In this document: piece after piece, positions 43,554 to 52,160 of the stretch
Position numbering within the stretch: position 1 is the first letter of the stretch
Layout of the letters: every line of letters begins with the position of its first letter
Source of the DNA: Streptomyces sp. NBC_00224
GTDB taxonomy: Bacteria; Actinomycetota; Actinomycetes; Streptomycetales; Streptomycetaceae
Direction: 5' to 3'
Length of the DNA stretch: 64,000 nt
NCBI RefSeq assembly: GCF_041435195.1
Contig: NZ_CP108106.1
Span: 8,755,001-8,819,000, forward strand
The notes under the pieces: generated by a model
What the model was told of the DNA's origin: nothing
Seen by the model: the letters and a program-made list of their open reading frames with translations, nothing else
The model's database searches: none
Program-made: the position numbers and the translations under genes

Positions 43554-44188
43554 AGCGCCCCCCTCAGGGGCGGAATCCCGGAAGGCAGGGCCTCGCGGAC
43601 ATCGTCACCGGCCGTGCCGCAGTGGTTGAAGACAGTGATCAGCGCCGATTCGGTGGTGATCGCCTGGTTGAGGTTGCGCAGCTCCTCGGCGGGCCGGTGC
43701 AGGACGATCTCATGGCGGCCCGCCTCCTGGACGTGCCGGTCCTCGACCCAGGCGCACATCTGGCAGAGGTAGGAGGCCAGATACGGGTCGCGGACCACCG
43801 CGGTGACATGGGACGCCGGCGGGGTGAGCCGGGCAGCATGGTCGCTTACCCACATCGACAGCAGGATCCCCAGCCGCAGCTCCCTCATGCTGGGGTGGGT
43901 GTATGCGTCGACCACCACCAGCTCCGCCTGCGTGTGCTGCCCGGCCGGCGGGCTGGGCAGCAGACCGTTGGAGCGGGCCAACACCAACACGGCCAGGAGC
44001 ACGTCGCCCTCGAAGAGGCCGGTTACGCATTCCCCGGGGCTGGGCGGTGTGCCAAGGAAGGCGGCGATGTGCAGCGGGGCGGAGCCGGCCTTGCCCGGGG
44101 CTCTGGCATCCAGTGCCCTCATCCGCTCCTGGACGAGGGTGACCGCCGCCTGCCTATCGGCCGCGGTGAGCAGACGCATCACGTACAT
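43550..44188 (-). CDS. GNAT-like acetyltransferase (paralogue)
   Basis: A 212-residue protein opening MYVMRLLTAADRQAAVTLV. The GNAT core is seen in LLAVLVLARSNGLLP, ELVVVDAYTHPSMRELRLG (acetyl-CoA loop region MRELRLG) and HVTAVVRDPYLASYLCQMCAW. It shares its first residues, size and strand order with the GNAT at 35.8 kb. ATG 44188 overlaps the methyltransferase stop by ten bases. An acetyl or other acyl acceptor cannot be named. Confidence 0.72.
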   Translation of the reverse strand: MYVMRLLTAADRQAAVTLVQERMRALDARAPGKAGSAPLHIAAFLGTPPSPGECVTGLFEGDVLLAVLVLARSNGLLPSPPAGQHTQAELVVVDAYTHPSMRELRLGILLSMWVSDHAARLTPPASHVTAVVRDPYLASYLCQMCAWVEDRHVQEAGRHEIVLHRPAEELRNLNQAITTESALITVFNHCGTAGDDVREALPSGIPPLRGAL

Positions 44189-44955
44189 GCGTTCTCCTTC
44201 GCCGACGGGTGCGGTGTGAAGGCGAGCGCGGCGTAGCTGCCCGCGGCCCAGCCGGGCTGTCCCCGGTGGGGATGGGCGGGATGCCACTGGTGTGTCGGTA
44301 CCATCCGGCCCACCTGGTGGAAGCCGTCGAGCAGTGCGGCGATCTGGGCCCGTCTGCGCCCCTGGAACAGCGGGGCGGGGCGGGCGGTCACATCGGCCGG
44401 GCGGGCGCGCCTGATCAGGTCCGGAGTGGGGTGGGTGAGCGAGACGGCGCTGCCCGCGGCCAGCCATTCGCGCAGCAGGACCATCCCCGCGCGGGCGGGC
44501 GCATCACGGACCTGGAAGAGCACATCGTGCAGCAGGGCGGCTATCGGCTGCGTGCGCTCCAGGCGCGCCTCGGCCGCGTCCAGCAGCTGCTCCATTTCCT
44601 CGAACCGTGCCCGCAGCACCGGCGCCCCACCCGGCATCGCCTTCGGGGTCCGGCGGGCGCGCGGCGAGGGCAGCTCGTGGTCGATGCAGAGCCACGTGGC
44701 CTGCGGCTGGATCCGCCGAGCGATCCGGTGCAGGTCATCCTCGAACCCGCGCAGCATGGGCAGGCGCACGTCGATGAACTGCTGGAGTCCGCGCCGGGCC
44801 AGTGAGGTCACGACCAGCTCCGCATGGATGCGGTCCAGGCGCTCGGTGCCCGGATGCGGCTCCGCGGTGGCCGTCAGGCGCTGTCTCTGCCCGGGCTCCC
44901 CGCCGCCCGCCACCGCTCCCGCCGAGTCGACCAGCCGTACCCGCGCGGTGGTCAC
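44179..44955 (-). CDS. SAM-dependent methyltransferase, PF04672-like
   Basis: A 258-residue protein resembling the actinobacterial S-adenosyl methyltransferase family (Methyltransf_19). Supporting blocks are LQQFIDVRLPML (degenerate first strand), PIAALLHDVLFQVRD, GSAVSLTHPTPDL (family hallmark S-x-L-x-x-x-T) and GFHQVGRMVPTHQWHP. The glycine-rich SAM loop is weak, so binding may be altered. GTG 44955 overlaps the ATPase gene stop (GTGA). It is part of the coupled series with the ATPase and GNAT genes. Confidence 0.7.
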   Translation of the reverse strand: MTTARVRLVDSAGAVAGGGEPGQRQRLTATAEPHPGTERLDRIHAELVVTSLARRGLQQFIDVRLPMLRGFEDDLHRIARRIQPQATWLCIDHELPSPRARRTPKAMPGGAPVLRARFEEMEQLLDAAEARLERTQPIAALLHDVLFQVRDAPARAGMVLLREWLAAGSAVSLTHPTPDLIRRARPADVTARPAPLFQGRRRAQIAALLDGFHQVGRMVPTHQWHPAHPHRGQPGWAAGSYAALAFTPHPSAKENACT

Positions 44956-45545
44956 CGTGCACCGCCCGCGTGCTGGGGACTTACATCCCACGTGGGGTCG
45001 AGGTCCTGGAAGTAGCACCAGACCCACTTGCCCACACCGTCTCTGCGCGGGGCGACACCCCAGCGGTGCGCCAGTGCCTCGATCAGCTGGAGACCCCGGC
45101 CACTGAGCTCCCCAGGCTCAGGACGGCGCGGGCGGACAGGGGCCGGTGACTGGTCGGCCACAGCGACGAGCACACCCCGATCGGTGCGGGTACGCGCGAG
45201 CCGGAAGGTGATCTTCCCGGCGCCGTGGCACAGCGCATTGGTGACCAACTCCGCCCCGGCCAGCACCACATCATCGGCCAGGGTCTCAAGCCTCCAGGCG
45301 AGCAGAGACTGTGCCGCCAGAGCCCTGCACCGCTGCGGCCACTGCGCGTCCGGCCCGGCCAGCACGTCGGCTCGCGGGGTGGTGCGCTGGAACCACAACT
45401 CCCGGCTGTAGACGCGCTCGGCGGACTCCGGATCCCAGCAGGCCAGCTGGGTGCGTAAGGGCGCAGGCACGAGTGCGGGTGCAGCGGGAGGCTCACCGAG
45501 GAGGTGAAGCAAGGAACTCTGCATGAGCGAGGTGGTGGGGGGCAT
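44952..45545 (-). CDS. anti-sigma-like HATPase domain protein
   Basis: A 197-residue protein with a GHKL ATPase fold of the RsbW/SpoIIAB type. The N box is AGAELVTNALCHGAG and the G box GRGLQLIEALAHRWG, with the ATP-lid region VAVADQS between. GGAG lies six bases before ATG 45545. Streptomycetes carry very many stand-alone copies, some of which bind sigma factors. It is the first gene of the long minus-strand series and is divergent from an HTH/TPR regulator, so it could be a regulatory input. Confidence 0.85.
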   Translation of the reverse strand: MPPTTSLMQSSLLHLLGEPPAAPALVPAPLRTQLACWDPESAERVYSRELWFQRTTPRADVLAGPDAQWPQRCRALAAQSLLAWRLETLADDVVLAGAELVTNALCHGAGKITFRLARTRTDRGVLVAVADQSPAPVRPRRPEPGELSGRGLQLIEALAHRWGVAPRRDGVGKWVWCYFQDLDPTWDVSPQHAGGAR

Positions 45546-45770
45546 CAGGAGCTCCACGGAGACGGGGCGGAGAGGGGATCGCCGTGCTGCGGATCCACCG
45601 GCGGACAGGCAGCCTTCCGGGGTGAGGTGTCGTCGATGTGCCATCGTGCAGGGGCTGTTGGGGAATATCGTCGTGCCCAGGCAACCGCGCGACGGCTCTC
45701 GCAGACACCCCAGCGCGGGCACGGGCACGGGTAACACGGGTAAAGATCGACTTGGTGACAGGGGCGCATT

Positions 45771-47147
45771 GTGGCGCGCACACGCAACACGCTGTTGGAG
45801 TCTGTGATCAACGAACTGGGCTGGTCCCAGGAGCGGGTGGCGGCCCATTTTCGGCGTACGGCCGCCGAGCACGCGGCCAGTGAACTCCTCACCGTGACGC
45901 GCTCGCATATCAACCAGTGGGTGCGAGGCAGCCGCCCCAGCGCCCCCGCGCCGGATATCTTGTGCGAGACGCTGTCGCGAGGACTGGGCCGCGTGGTCAC
46001 CCTGGCGCAGATCGGGCTCGCCCCCAGCGCAACGGTGCCGCCGACCACCTGGGACTGGGACGCTGACACGGTGGTGCAACTGGTGGATATCGGGGGCGAC
46101 AGCATGAGGGACCTCACCCGCAGGAAACTTCTGGGCTACTCGGCCGCAGGCGCTGCCCTGCCGGCCGAGCCCTGGTGGCGAGAGAGGGCCCAACGGGCCC
46201 AGGAGCGCCGCTCCCTGTCCCGGCGCACCATCAGCCCCGCCCACGTCGAAGCCGTACGCGACGCCATGCACCACTACTCCCGGCAGGACCAGCGCCTCGG
46301 CGGCGAGGCCGGCCGGGCCGCGCTGCTCGCCTACCTCCAGCACGACGTCGCCGACTACCTCTCGCGCCGCGTGTCCTGCGAGGGCCTGCGCCGCGAGCTC
46401 TTCTCTGCTGCGGCCGAACTCGTCTACCTCGCGGGCTGGATGAGCTTTGACGCATCGGACCACGGACAGGCGCAACAGTGCTTCACCCTCGCCTTCCGCA
46501 TCGCTGCCGAAGCCGACGACGCGCCCCTGGGGGGCCATATCCTGCGCGCCGCCGCCCACCAGGCCATCGACCTCGGGCACCCCCAACGCGCCCTGGACAT
46601 CGCCGAAGGCTCGCTCACCCAGAGCCGCTACGCACTCGCCAGCCCCCGGGAGAAGGCCCTGCTCGGTGTGGTCCACGCGCGGGCCCTGGCGGCCGCACAG
46701 CGCAAACAGGCTGCCCTGGCTGCTCTGCGGCGTGCCGAAGACGACCTCGGCCGGGCCCGAGAGGACCTCGAACCGAGCCGGGTGTTCTTCTTCGGCGAGG
46801 CTGCCCTCGCCCATGAAACCGCCTGCACACTGCGAGATCTCGGCGACCTCAAGGGCGCCGAAGCCGAGTTCCAGCGCAGCGTCCGCACCCGGGGCAAGCC
46901 GTTCCTGCGCACCCACGCCGTCACCCTCGGCTACCTCGGCGACGTTCAGGTCCGCCAGGGACACCTCGACGCCGCGTGCCAGACCTGGGCCCAGGCCCTC
47001 GACGTGATCGACGGGATCCAGTCCGGACGGGTACGCGACACCGTGGTCCACATGCGGCGCGCGCTGTCCCCCGTCCGCGGCCGAGGAGGAAGCGCCGCTG
47101 CCGAAGTCGACCAGCGGGCAGCCGCCGTACTGCGCGGCGTAGGGTGA
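45771..47147 (+). CDS. HTH regulator with TPR-like C-terminal half
   Basis: A 458-residue protein starting GTG 45771. The N-terminal HTH (about residues 8-60) reads LLESVINELGWSQERVAAHF and LTVTRSHINQWVRGSRP. The linker carries RRKLLGYSAAGAALPA, a Tat-like or hydrophobic hinge common in this class. About 300 helical residues with TPR-type repeats follow (AAEADDAPLGGHILRAAAHQ; ALAAAQRKQAALAALRRAED). It is divergent from the ATPase/methyltransferase gene series and is the best local candidate to control it. Tandem CACGGGTAA units at 45726-45743 lie just upstream. Confidence 0.82.
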   Translation: MARTRNTLLESVINELGWSQERVAAHFRRTAAEHAASELLTVTRSHINQWVRGSRPSAPAPDILCETLSRGLGRVVTLAQIGLAPSATVPPTTWDWDADTVVQLVDIGGDSMRDLTRRKLLGYSAAGAALPAEPWWRERAQRAQERRSLSRRTISPAHVEAVRDAMHHYSRQDQRLGGEAGRAALLAYLQHDVADYLSRRVSCEGLRRELFSAAAELVYLAGWMSFDASDHGQAQQCFTLAFRIAAEADDAPLGGHILRAAAHQAIDLGHPQRALDIAEGSLTQSRYALASPREKALLGVVHARALAAAQRKQAALAALRRAEDDLGRAREDLEPSRVFFFGEAALAHETACTLRDLGDLKGAEAEFQRSVRTRGKPFLRTHAVTLGYLGDVQVRQGHLDAACQTWAQALDVIDGIQSGRVRDTVVHMRRALSPVRGRGGSAAAEVDQRAAAVLRGVG

Positions 47148-47210
47148 CGGTGCCACGACGCCGCCGGTCCGCACCACGCCTCGCCGATCGAGGCGAATGA
47201 GGGGAAACGC

Positions 47211-47696
47211 ATGTCTGAAACATTCCAGGTGAAGGCCATCGCGACCGTGGTCGGCGGCCACCTCACGGCAGGAGACGACTACCAGGGCGGGGTTGAGTCC
47301 GTCATTCGCCTCAACGAGGAGTACCCCCTCGAAACCCTCCAGGGGCTGGAGGAGTTCTCCCACATCGAGGTCCTGTGGCGCATGCACCTGGCGGCGCCCC
47401 AGGACGTCGCCCTGCATGCCCGCAGCCCCCGAGGCAACACCGCGTGGCCGGCCACCGGAACCTTCGTGCACCGCAACCACCGCCGCCCCAACCAGCTCGC
47501 CATCTCCCACCCCCGCGTGCTCCGCGTGGAAGGCCGCGACATTCACGTCACCGGGCTCGACGCGGTCGACGGAACTCCCGTGTTGGACCTCGCCCCCTGG
47601 TTCCCGCAAATGGGCCCGCAGGAAAGCGTCCACGTCCCGGAATGGGTCGGCGACATGCTCACCCACTACTGGGCACCCGCCGAACACCGCATGTGA
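47211..47696 (+). CDS. TrmO/TsaA-like tRNA methyltransferase-fold protein
   Basis: A 161-residue UPF0066-type beta-barrel protein. Typical blocks are FQVKAIATVVGGHL, LQGLEEFSHIEVLWRMHLA, NHRRPNQLAISHPRVL (canonical R-P-N-P-I-G-L-S) and LDAVDGTPVLDLAPWFP (canonical DGTPVLDIKPY). Members methylate N6 of t6A37 in tRNA, or act in secondary metabolism in actinomycetes. It follows the HTH/TPR regulator by 63 bases on the same strand. The altered RPN block makes a non-tRNA role possible. Confidence 0.85.
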   Translation: MSETFQVKAIATVVGGHLTAGDDYQGGVESVIRLNEEYPLETLQGLEEFSHIEVLWRMHLAAPQDVALHARSPRGNTAWPATGTFVHRNHRRPNQLAISHPRVLRVEGRDIHVTGLDAVDGTPVLDLAPWFPQMGPQESVHVPEWVGDMLTHYWAPAEHRM

Positions 47697-47893
47697 GTCG
47701 TATCCCCGCCCATCCCGGTGCCCCTGTGAGCACCCGCCAGCGGGGAAGCGGTACCAGCTGGACGTCAGGCACAGACCGCGACGGAACCCACGGCCAGTGA
47801 CGTACCCCACGTGCTGGTACGCCGCAGGCAGGCCGCCCCACGTGCCCGGCTCGGCCGGGGGCCGAACGGACGCCGTCGCGCATGCCAGGAGCT

Positions 47894-48385
47894 TCATGCC
47901 AGCACCGCCGTCCTGAAGGCCACCGGCAGCGGATCACTGGCGGTGAGCAGGCAAGCCTGGTGGCCCCGGTACACGGCGTGCTGCGCATTCCTTGCGTCGA
48001 GGCGCCCGCACAGCAGCACCAGCAGTTCCCGCACCTCGGTCAGAGTCACCGCGCCGCGGCTCTTGTCGGCGTACTCCGTCAGCTCGCATCCGGCGGCAAG
48101 GGCCCGCAGCAGGTCGAGCTGGAAGCCCGGCACGACGAGCGTCCTGCTGTGCAGGACAGGCACCACACCACGGCTGGTAGTCAGGTGCACGATGCGCGTC
48201 CACCGGATGCACTCCCCGCCACTGAAAGCGCAGCCCAGATCCGCCACACCCCGCCAGGCGGCCGCATCGCTGGGATAGAGACCGTCCTCAGCAAGAGCTC
48301 GGCCGTCGTGGCCCTGGGCCACCAGCGTAAGGACACGCCGCTCGTGAGCGGTGAAGCGAGGCGCTCGCGTAGGGCCGAGGATCAT
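47894..48385 (-). CDS. hypothetical protein with HTH-like N-terminus
   Basis: A 163-residue protein from ATG 48385, overlapping the stop of the upstream gene (ATGA). The N-terminus FTAHERRVLTLVAQGHDGRALAE looks like a LuxR-type or similar helix-turn-helix start (LTxxERxVLxLVAxG), but the second helix is not typical. The C-terminal part (LTLTEVRELLVLLCGRLDARN) is helical. A DNA-binding role is possible, not shown. It forms a two-gene unit with the 240-residue protein. Confidence 0.55.
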   Translation of the reverse strand: MILGPTRAPRFTAHERRVLTLVAQGHDGRALAEDGLYPSDAAAWRGVADLGCAFSGGECIRWTRIVHLTTSRGVVPVLHSRTLVVPGFQLDLLRALAAGCELTEYADKSRGAVTLTEVRELLVLLCGRLDARNAQHAVYRGHQACLLTASDPLPVAFRTAVLA

Positions 48386-49104
48386 TGCCGCGGCTCCTTC
48401 GCGAGGGACACCAGGCGCACGTTGCGTTCGGCGAACCAGGCGGCCATGTACTGCTGCGCCTGCACGTAGGCCTGCTTGGTTGCAAACGTGGCGGGTGAGA
48501 GAAGTTCCTCGGGGCGGGAGATCACCAACTGACAAATGAACCCTGCCGCGATGCGCGGGACGATCTTCTGCTGCCAGTACGGACGTTGTGCGAGCGGCAC
48601 GTCAGGGGACCCCACGTCATAGGCATCGACGACAACTTCGCCACCGCTCCGCGCACTAAGGATCCGCAGTCGGCTCATCCAGGTCCGCACGACCCGCGGG
48701 TCCGTGTCCCTGAAGTGGGCGTAGACCGCGGCAGGTTCGGCCACAGCCTCCGTGGGCGGCTCGTACGCGGGATTGAGGAGGAACGGCTCCAGAGCCTGCG
48801 CCGCCTCGGGCAGCACACTCAGCTGCCGAGCGTCCGCCGGCCACTGCAGCGCCGCCCGAGCCACGGCCAGCGTGCTCTGCGCGTGCCGAGACGGGCCGTT
48901 GGCGACCTCGTCGACGGCGGCGGCCAGGACGGGCCGGATCCCCGCCGCGATATCAGCGCGCGCGGTGCCGTGCAGCGCCCCCAGGACGTGCTGCAGTACG
49001 GCTGTCGTCGGGCGGCCGGGAGTCCGTGCCTGATCGGGCGCAGTGCCCGAGGCGCCAGGCGTGCGACGCACCTCGGCCGCAACGGCGGACGACGGGGTAT
49101 GCAT
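48382..49104 (-). CDS. 240-residue hypothetical protein
   Basis: ATG 49104 has GGAG upstream, so the longer frame to 49272 is not used. The protein is mostly helical, with ARAALQWPADARQLSVLPEA and YVQAQQYMAAWFAERNVRLV. The central VYAHFRDTDPRVVRTWMSRL has Trp and Arg but no known motif. No family was recognised. It is divergent from the XRE/TPR regulator at 49.4 kb, which may control it. Confidence 0.6.
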   Translation of the reverse strand: MHTPSSAVAAEVRRTPGASGTAPDQARTPGRPTTAVLQHVLGALHGTARADIAAGIRPVLAAAVDEVANGPSRHAQSTLAVARAALQWPADARQLSVLPEAAQALEPFLLNPAYEPPTEAVAEPAAVYAHFRDTDPRVVRTWMSRLRILSARSGGEVVVDAYDVGSPDVPLAQRPYWQQKIVPRIAAGFICQLVISRPEELLSPATFATKQAYVQAQQYMAAWFAERNVRLVSLAKEPRQ

Positions 49105-49358
49105 CAGAGCTCCAGGGTCGGGAGAAGGGGGTAGCTGGTGCGAGGGGATCCCCGACGGCCCTGCGCGGGCGCCCCGGGGTGGGCAAGCGTTGCTGCGGTG
49201 CACAGGCTCGGCAATCAGGCAGTCCACTGATCCGTCACTTGAACGCCGAGCAGTCACTTCGGGCGATTGCATCTGAGGAGTAAGTCACTGCTGCTTGCAG
49301 GGATTTGACCGGCCGTCACTAGGCTGTCGAGCGTGCTGACAGTGTTTGGGAGGTACTG

Positions 49359-50735
49359 ATGGGCCACACACCGCACGGTCCGTCCTGTGCGCGGCGGATC
49401 CGGCAGGAAGCGCTCGCCCACGGAGAGAGCGTCGGCCGGATCGCCCGGGTGATCCATGACCACTGCGGGGTGTCGCTGCTTCGCGCCCACCGCCTTGCCC
49501 GCGGGCTGACCCTGCAGCAGGCCGCCCAGGAACTGAACTCGCTCGCAACCGGGCGCGCGGCTGCTCCTCATGTCGACGGTGACCAGCTGGGGCACTGGGA
49601 GACCGGGCGCCAGCCCCGCGCGGCGACCCTTGGGCTGCTGTGCGACTTCTACGACTGCGCTCCCCATGACCTTGGACTCGGACACGCGAGGGCCGGGGAT
49701 GATGGCGCGAGGCCGATCGCTGCGGGCTCGCGCACGAAGCCCGCGCCCGACTGTCTGGCGGTCGATTCCCTGGAAGGGACAGTTGATGCGGTGCGGCGCT
49801 CGGTGGACCGCACCCTGGCCACCGGCTCGGTCAGCGCCGCCCAGCTGGAGCTGGTCGAAGAGCAGATCTTCCGGGCCCGCCAGCAGTACGTCTTCACCCC
49901 ACCGAGACAGATGATCACTGTGCTCCTTGACCATCTCGTGGAGGTTGAGGCGATGGCGGCGCACCGCCAGTGCGCCGCTGTGCAGGTCCGCCTGTCCGAG
50001 CTCACCGCGATGCTCGCCACGCTCGTCGCCGACGCGCTCATGAAACTGGGACAGCTCAGCCGCTCCCGGACCTGGTACCACACCGCGCGTACGGCTGCGG
50101 ATGACAGCGGGACGAGCGAGCTCCGGGCCCGGGTGCGGGTGCAGGCAGCGATGCTGCCCTTCTACTACGGCCCCCTGGACGAAGCGGTCAAGCTCACCCG
50201 GCAGGCCCGCACCATCCTGCGGGCAAGGCCGGTGCGCACCACCGCCTTCGCCGCCGTGGCCGAGGCACGCGCCCTGGCCAAGCTGCACGACACCCACGCC
50301 GCACAAGTCGCACTGCGCGACGCGCTCACCGTCTTTGAGCACAGCAGAGAAGAACACCTGGCCGACAACGACGCCTTCGGCTTCCCCGAGCGCCGCTTCC
50401 GCCTGTATCAGAGCGGAACCCTCACCGCGCTCGGCCGCACCAGCCAGGCCCGCCGCGTACAAGAGGCAGCCCTGCGCCTCTACCCCCGGACGAGCGGCAT
50501 CGACCCCGCCCTGCTCCACTTCGAGGCCGCCCTGTGCCTGGCCCACGAAGGCAGCCTTACCGACGCCTGCGAACTCACCGCGACGACCTTCCTGGGGATC
50601 GTCGCCGAACACCGCACACCCATCGTGGAGGAACGGGCCCGCGAGATCGTCGCGGCACTCCCACCCGGTGCACAGCTCAGCCGGCCCGCCCGCGAACTGC
50701 GTGAGATCCTCGCCCTTGCTCCCGCACCCACGTGA
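49359..50735 (+). CDS. XRE-family regulator with TPR-like C-terminal half
   Basis: A 458-residue protein with GGGAGGT before ATG 49359. The HTH is at about residues 40-90 (AHRLARGLTLQQAAQELNSL and QLGHWETGRQPR). A helical repeat region follows (SRTWYHTARTAADDSGTSEL; LRARPVRTTAFAAVAEARAL) and ends LREILALAPAPT. This is the third of four regulators of this build in the window, all different enough not to be recent copies. It reads toward the APH-like kinase 24 bases downstream, so the two may be one operon. Confidence 0.85.
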   Translation: MGHTPHGPSCARRIRQEALAHGESVGRIARVIHDHCGVSLLRAHRLARGLTLQQAAQELNSLATGRAAAPHVDGDQLGHWETGRQPRAATLGLLCDFYDCAPHDLGLGHARAGDDGARPIAAGSRTKPAPDCLAVDSLEGTVDAVRRSVDRTLATGSVSAAQLELVEEQIFRARQQYVFTPPRQMITVLLDHLVEVEAMAAHRQCAAVQVRLSELTAMLATLVADALMKLGQLSRSRTWYHTARTAADDSGTSELRARVRVQAAMLPFYYGPLDEAVKLTRQARTILRARPVRTTAFAAVAEARALAKLHDTHAAQVALRDALTVFEHSREEHLADNDAFGFPERRFRLYQSGTLTALGRTSQARRVQEAALRLYPRTSGIDPALLHFEAALCLAHEGSLTDACELTATTFLGIVAEHRTPIVEERAREIVAALPPGAQLSRPARELREILALAPAPT

Positions 50736-50759
50736 CAGGCACGCGCCCGGTCGGCGAGT

Positions 50760-51674
50760 GTGGAGTCCATGACACACGTGGTGATCGCTCCCGGCGGATT
50801 CGACAAGTCCGAGATGCAGCAGGTCCTGCAGCAAGCCTGCGCCGTGGTCGGCCTCGACCACGGTGATGCCCGGCTGCTGCGCGGACACACCAACGCCGTG
50901 ATCCTCCTGGAACGCGAACAGACCGTCGTCAAGATCGCCCGCCGGGGAACGCGCACCGAGGACGTCGTACGTACGGTCGCCTTCGTCCGCCACCTCATGG
51001 ACCTTGGCTTTCCCACCGTCGCCCTGCACCCCATTGGCCAGCCCGTCATCATCGACGGGCACGCCGCCACCTTCTGGCACTACCTGCCCCAGCCTCCGCA
51101 CCCCGTCACCGCCGCGCAGCTCGCCAGGCCGCTGCACGCCCTGCACACCCTGGCCGCCCCACCTCTCACGCTGCCGCGCCACGACAACCTCGCGGCGATC
51201 CGCCGCTCCCTCGCGACCACCAGCTGGCTGCCCGGGCGAACCCTCGCCTTCCTCAACGACTACGCCGACCAGCTCGCCCATGCGCTCACCACTGTGGACT
51301 TCGCCCTTCGCGACGGCGTGATCCAAGGCGACCCGCAGCACCGCAACGCCCTGCACACCGGGCACGGGGAGGCCGTGCTCTGCGACTGGGACACCGTCAC
51401 GCGCGGGCAACCGGAATGGGATCTGGTCACCGTGGAGATCCACTGCCGCCGATTCGGACACGGCCAGCAGCACTACCAGGCCTTCGCCGACACCTACGGC
51501 TTCGACATCACCCGGTGGCCCGGCTACCCGATCCTGGCCGCGATCCGCGAACTGCGGATGATCACCACCAACGCACGCAAGGTCCCCCAAGCCCCCAGCA
51601 GCCAAAGGGAAGTCGAACGGCGCATCGCAGCCCTCCAAAGCCACGACAGGCAACTGCGGTGGAACATCCTGTAA
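50760..51674 (+). CDS. APH-family phosphotransferase-like protein
   Basis: A 304-residue aminoglycoside/choline-kinase-like protein. The nucleotide-binding lobe has LLRGHTNAVILLEREQTVVK (invariant Lys) and the catalytic lobe has VIQGDPQHRNAL followed by AVLCDWDTVTRGQPEWDL. The canonical Brenner motif is HGDLHPGN; here His becomes Gln, but the catalytic Asp and Asn remain, as does the metal-binding Asp of the DWD block. The start is GTG 50760 or ATG 50769. Substrate unknown; a metabolite kinase is more likely than a resistance enzyme in this context. Confidence 0.8.
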   Translation: MESMTHVVIAPGGFDKSEMQQVLQQACAVVGLDHGDARLLRGHTNAVILLEREQTVVKIARRGTRTEDVVRTVAFVRHLMDLGFPTVALHPIGQPVIIDGHAATFWHYLPQPPHPVTAAQLARPLHALHTLAAPPLTLPRHDNLAAIRRSLATTSWLPGRTLAFLNDYADQLAHALTTVDFALRDGVIQGDPQHRNALHTGHGEAVLCDWDTVTRGQPEWDLVTVEIHCRRFGHGQQHYQAFADTYGFDITRWPGYPILAAIRELRMITTNARKVPQAPSSQREVERRIAALQSHDRQLRWNIL

Positions 51675-51896
51675 TACCCCGCGGCACTGCCGGGAGACGC
51701 CACGGCGCTCGCCCGCCGACGCTGCTCCGCGCCGGGCAGCACCCGACCGGGGCCACGGGCGCACCGGCAACCGCGCGCTGTGGCAGAGCAGCGTCCCAAC
51801 CGGCGATGACACTTCGATCGGTGCCCCGCACGCCGGGTGCGGCGGGCAGGTATCGGCGGCGAAGAACACAGCAGATCCTTTCCGGGAACGAAGGGC

Positions 51897-52160
51897 TCAG
51901 CGTTGGCGGACGGTCTGGCCGTGGGGGCCGGCGGTGAACTCGAAGTCCGCAAGGCGGGGCTAGCCCAGTTCGGGCCACCGTTTGCGTGCGCGCTGGCCGC
52001 GCACGAGCATGAAGTCGACGGCGGCGACCAGGGGACCACTGACCGTGTCGTCCTCCTGGCGGGTCAGGACCGCGACCGCGTCGGTGCCGAACGGGGTGGT
52101 CACCGGTGCGACGATCACCCCGCCGACCGCTACCTGTTCTGCCCGTGCCGGAGGGATCTG
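51897..52160 (-). pseudogene. C-terminal fragment of a PIMT-like gene
   Basis: Directly after the stop codon of the methyltransferase gene at 52161, and in the same frame, the minus strand encodes QIPPARAEQVAVGGVIVAPV, TTPFGTDAVAVL, VSGPLVAAVDFMLVRGQRA, then WPELG, an in-frame TAG, PRLADFEFTAGPHGQTV. This matches the C-terminal 90 residues of the methyltransferase at 53619, where the TAG replaces TGG (Trp). It lacks the SAM-binding part. It looks like the leftover of a deletion or recombination between two PIMT copies. Confidence 0.8.
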
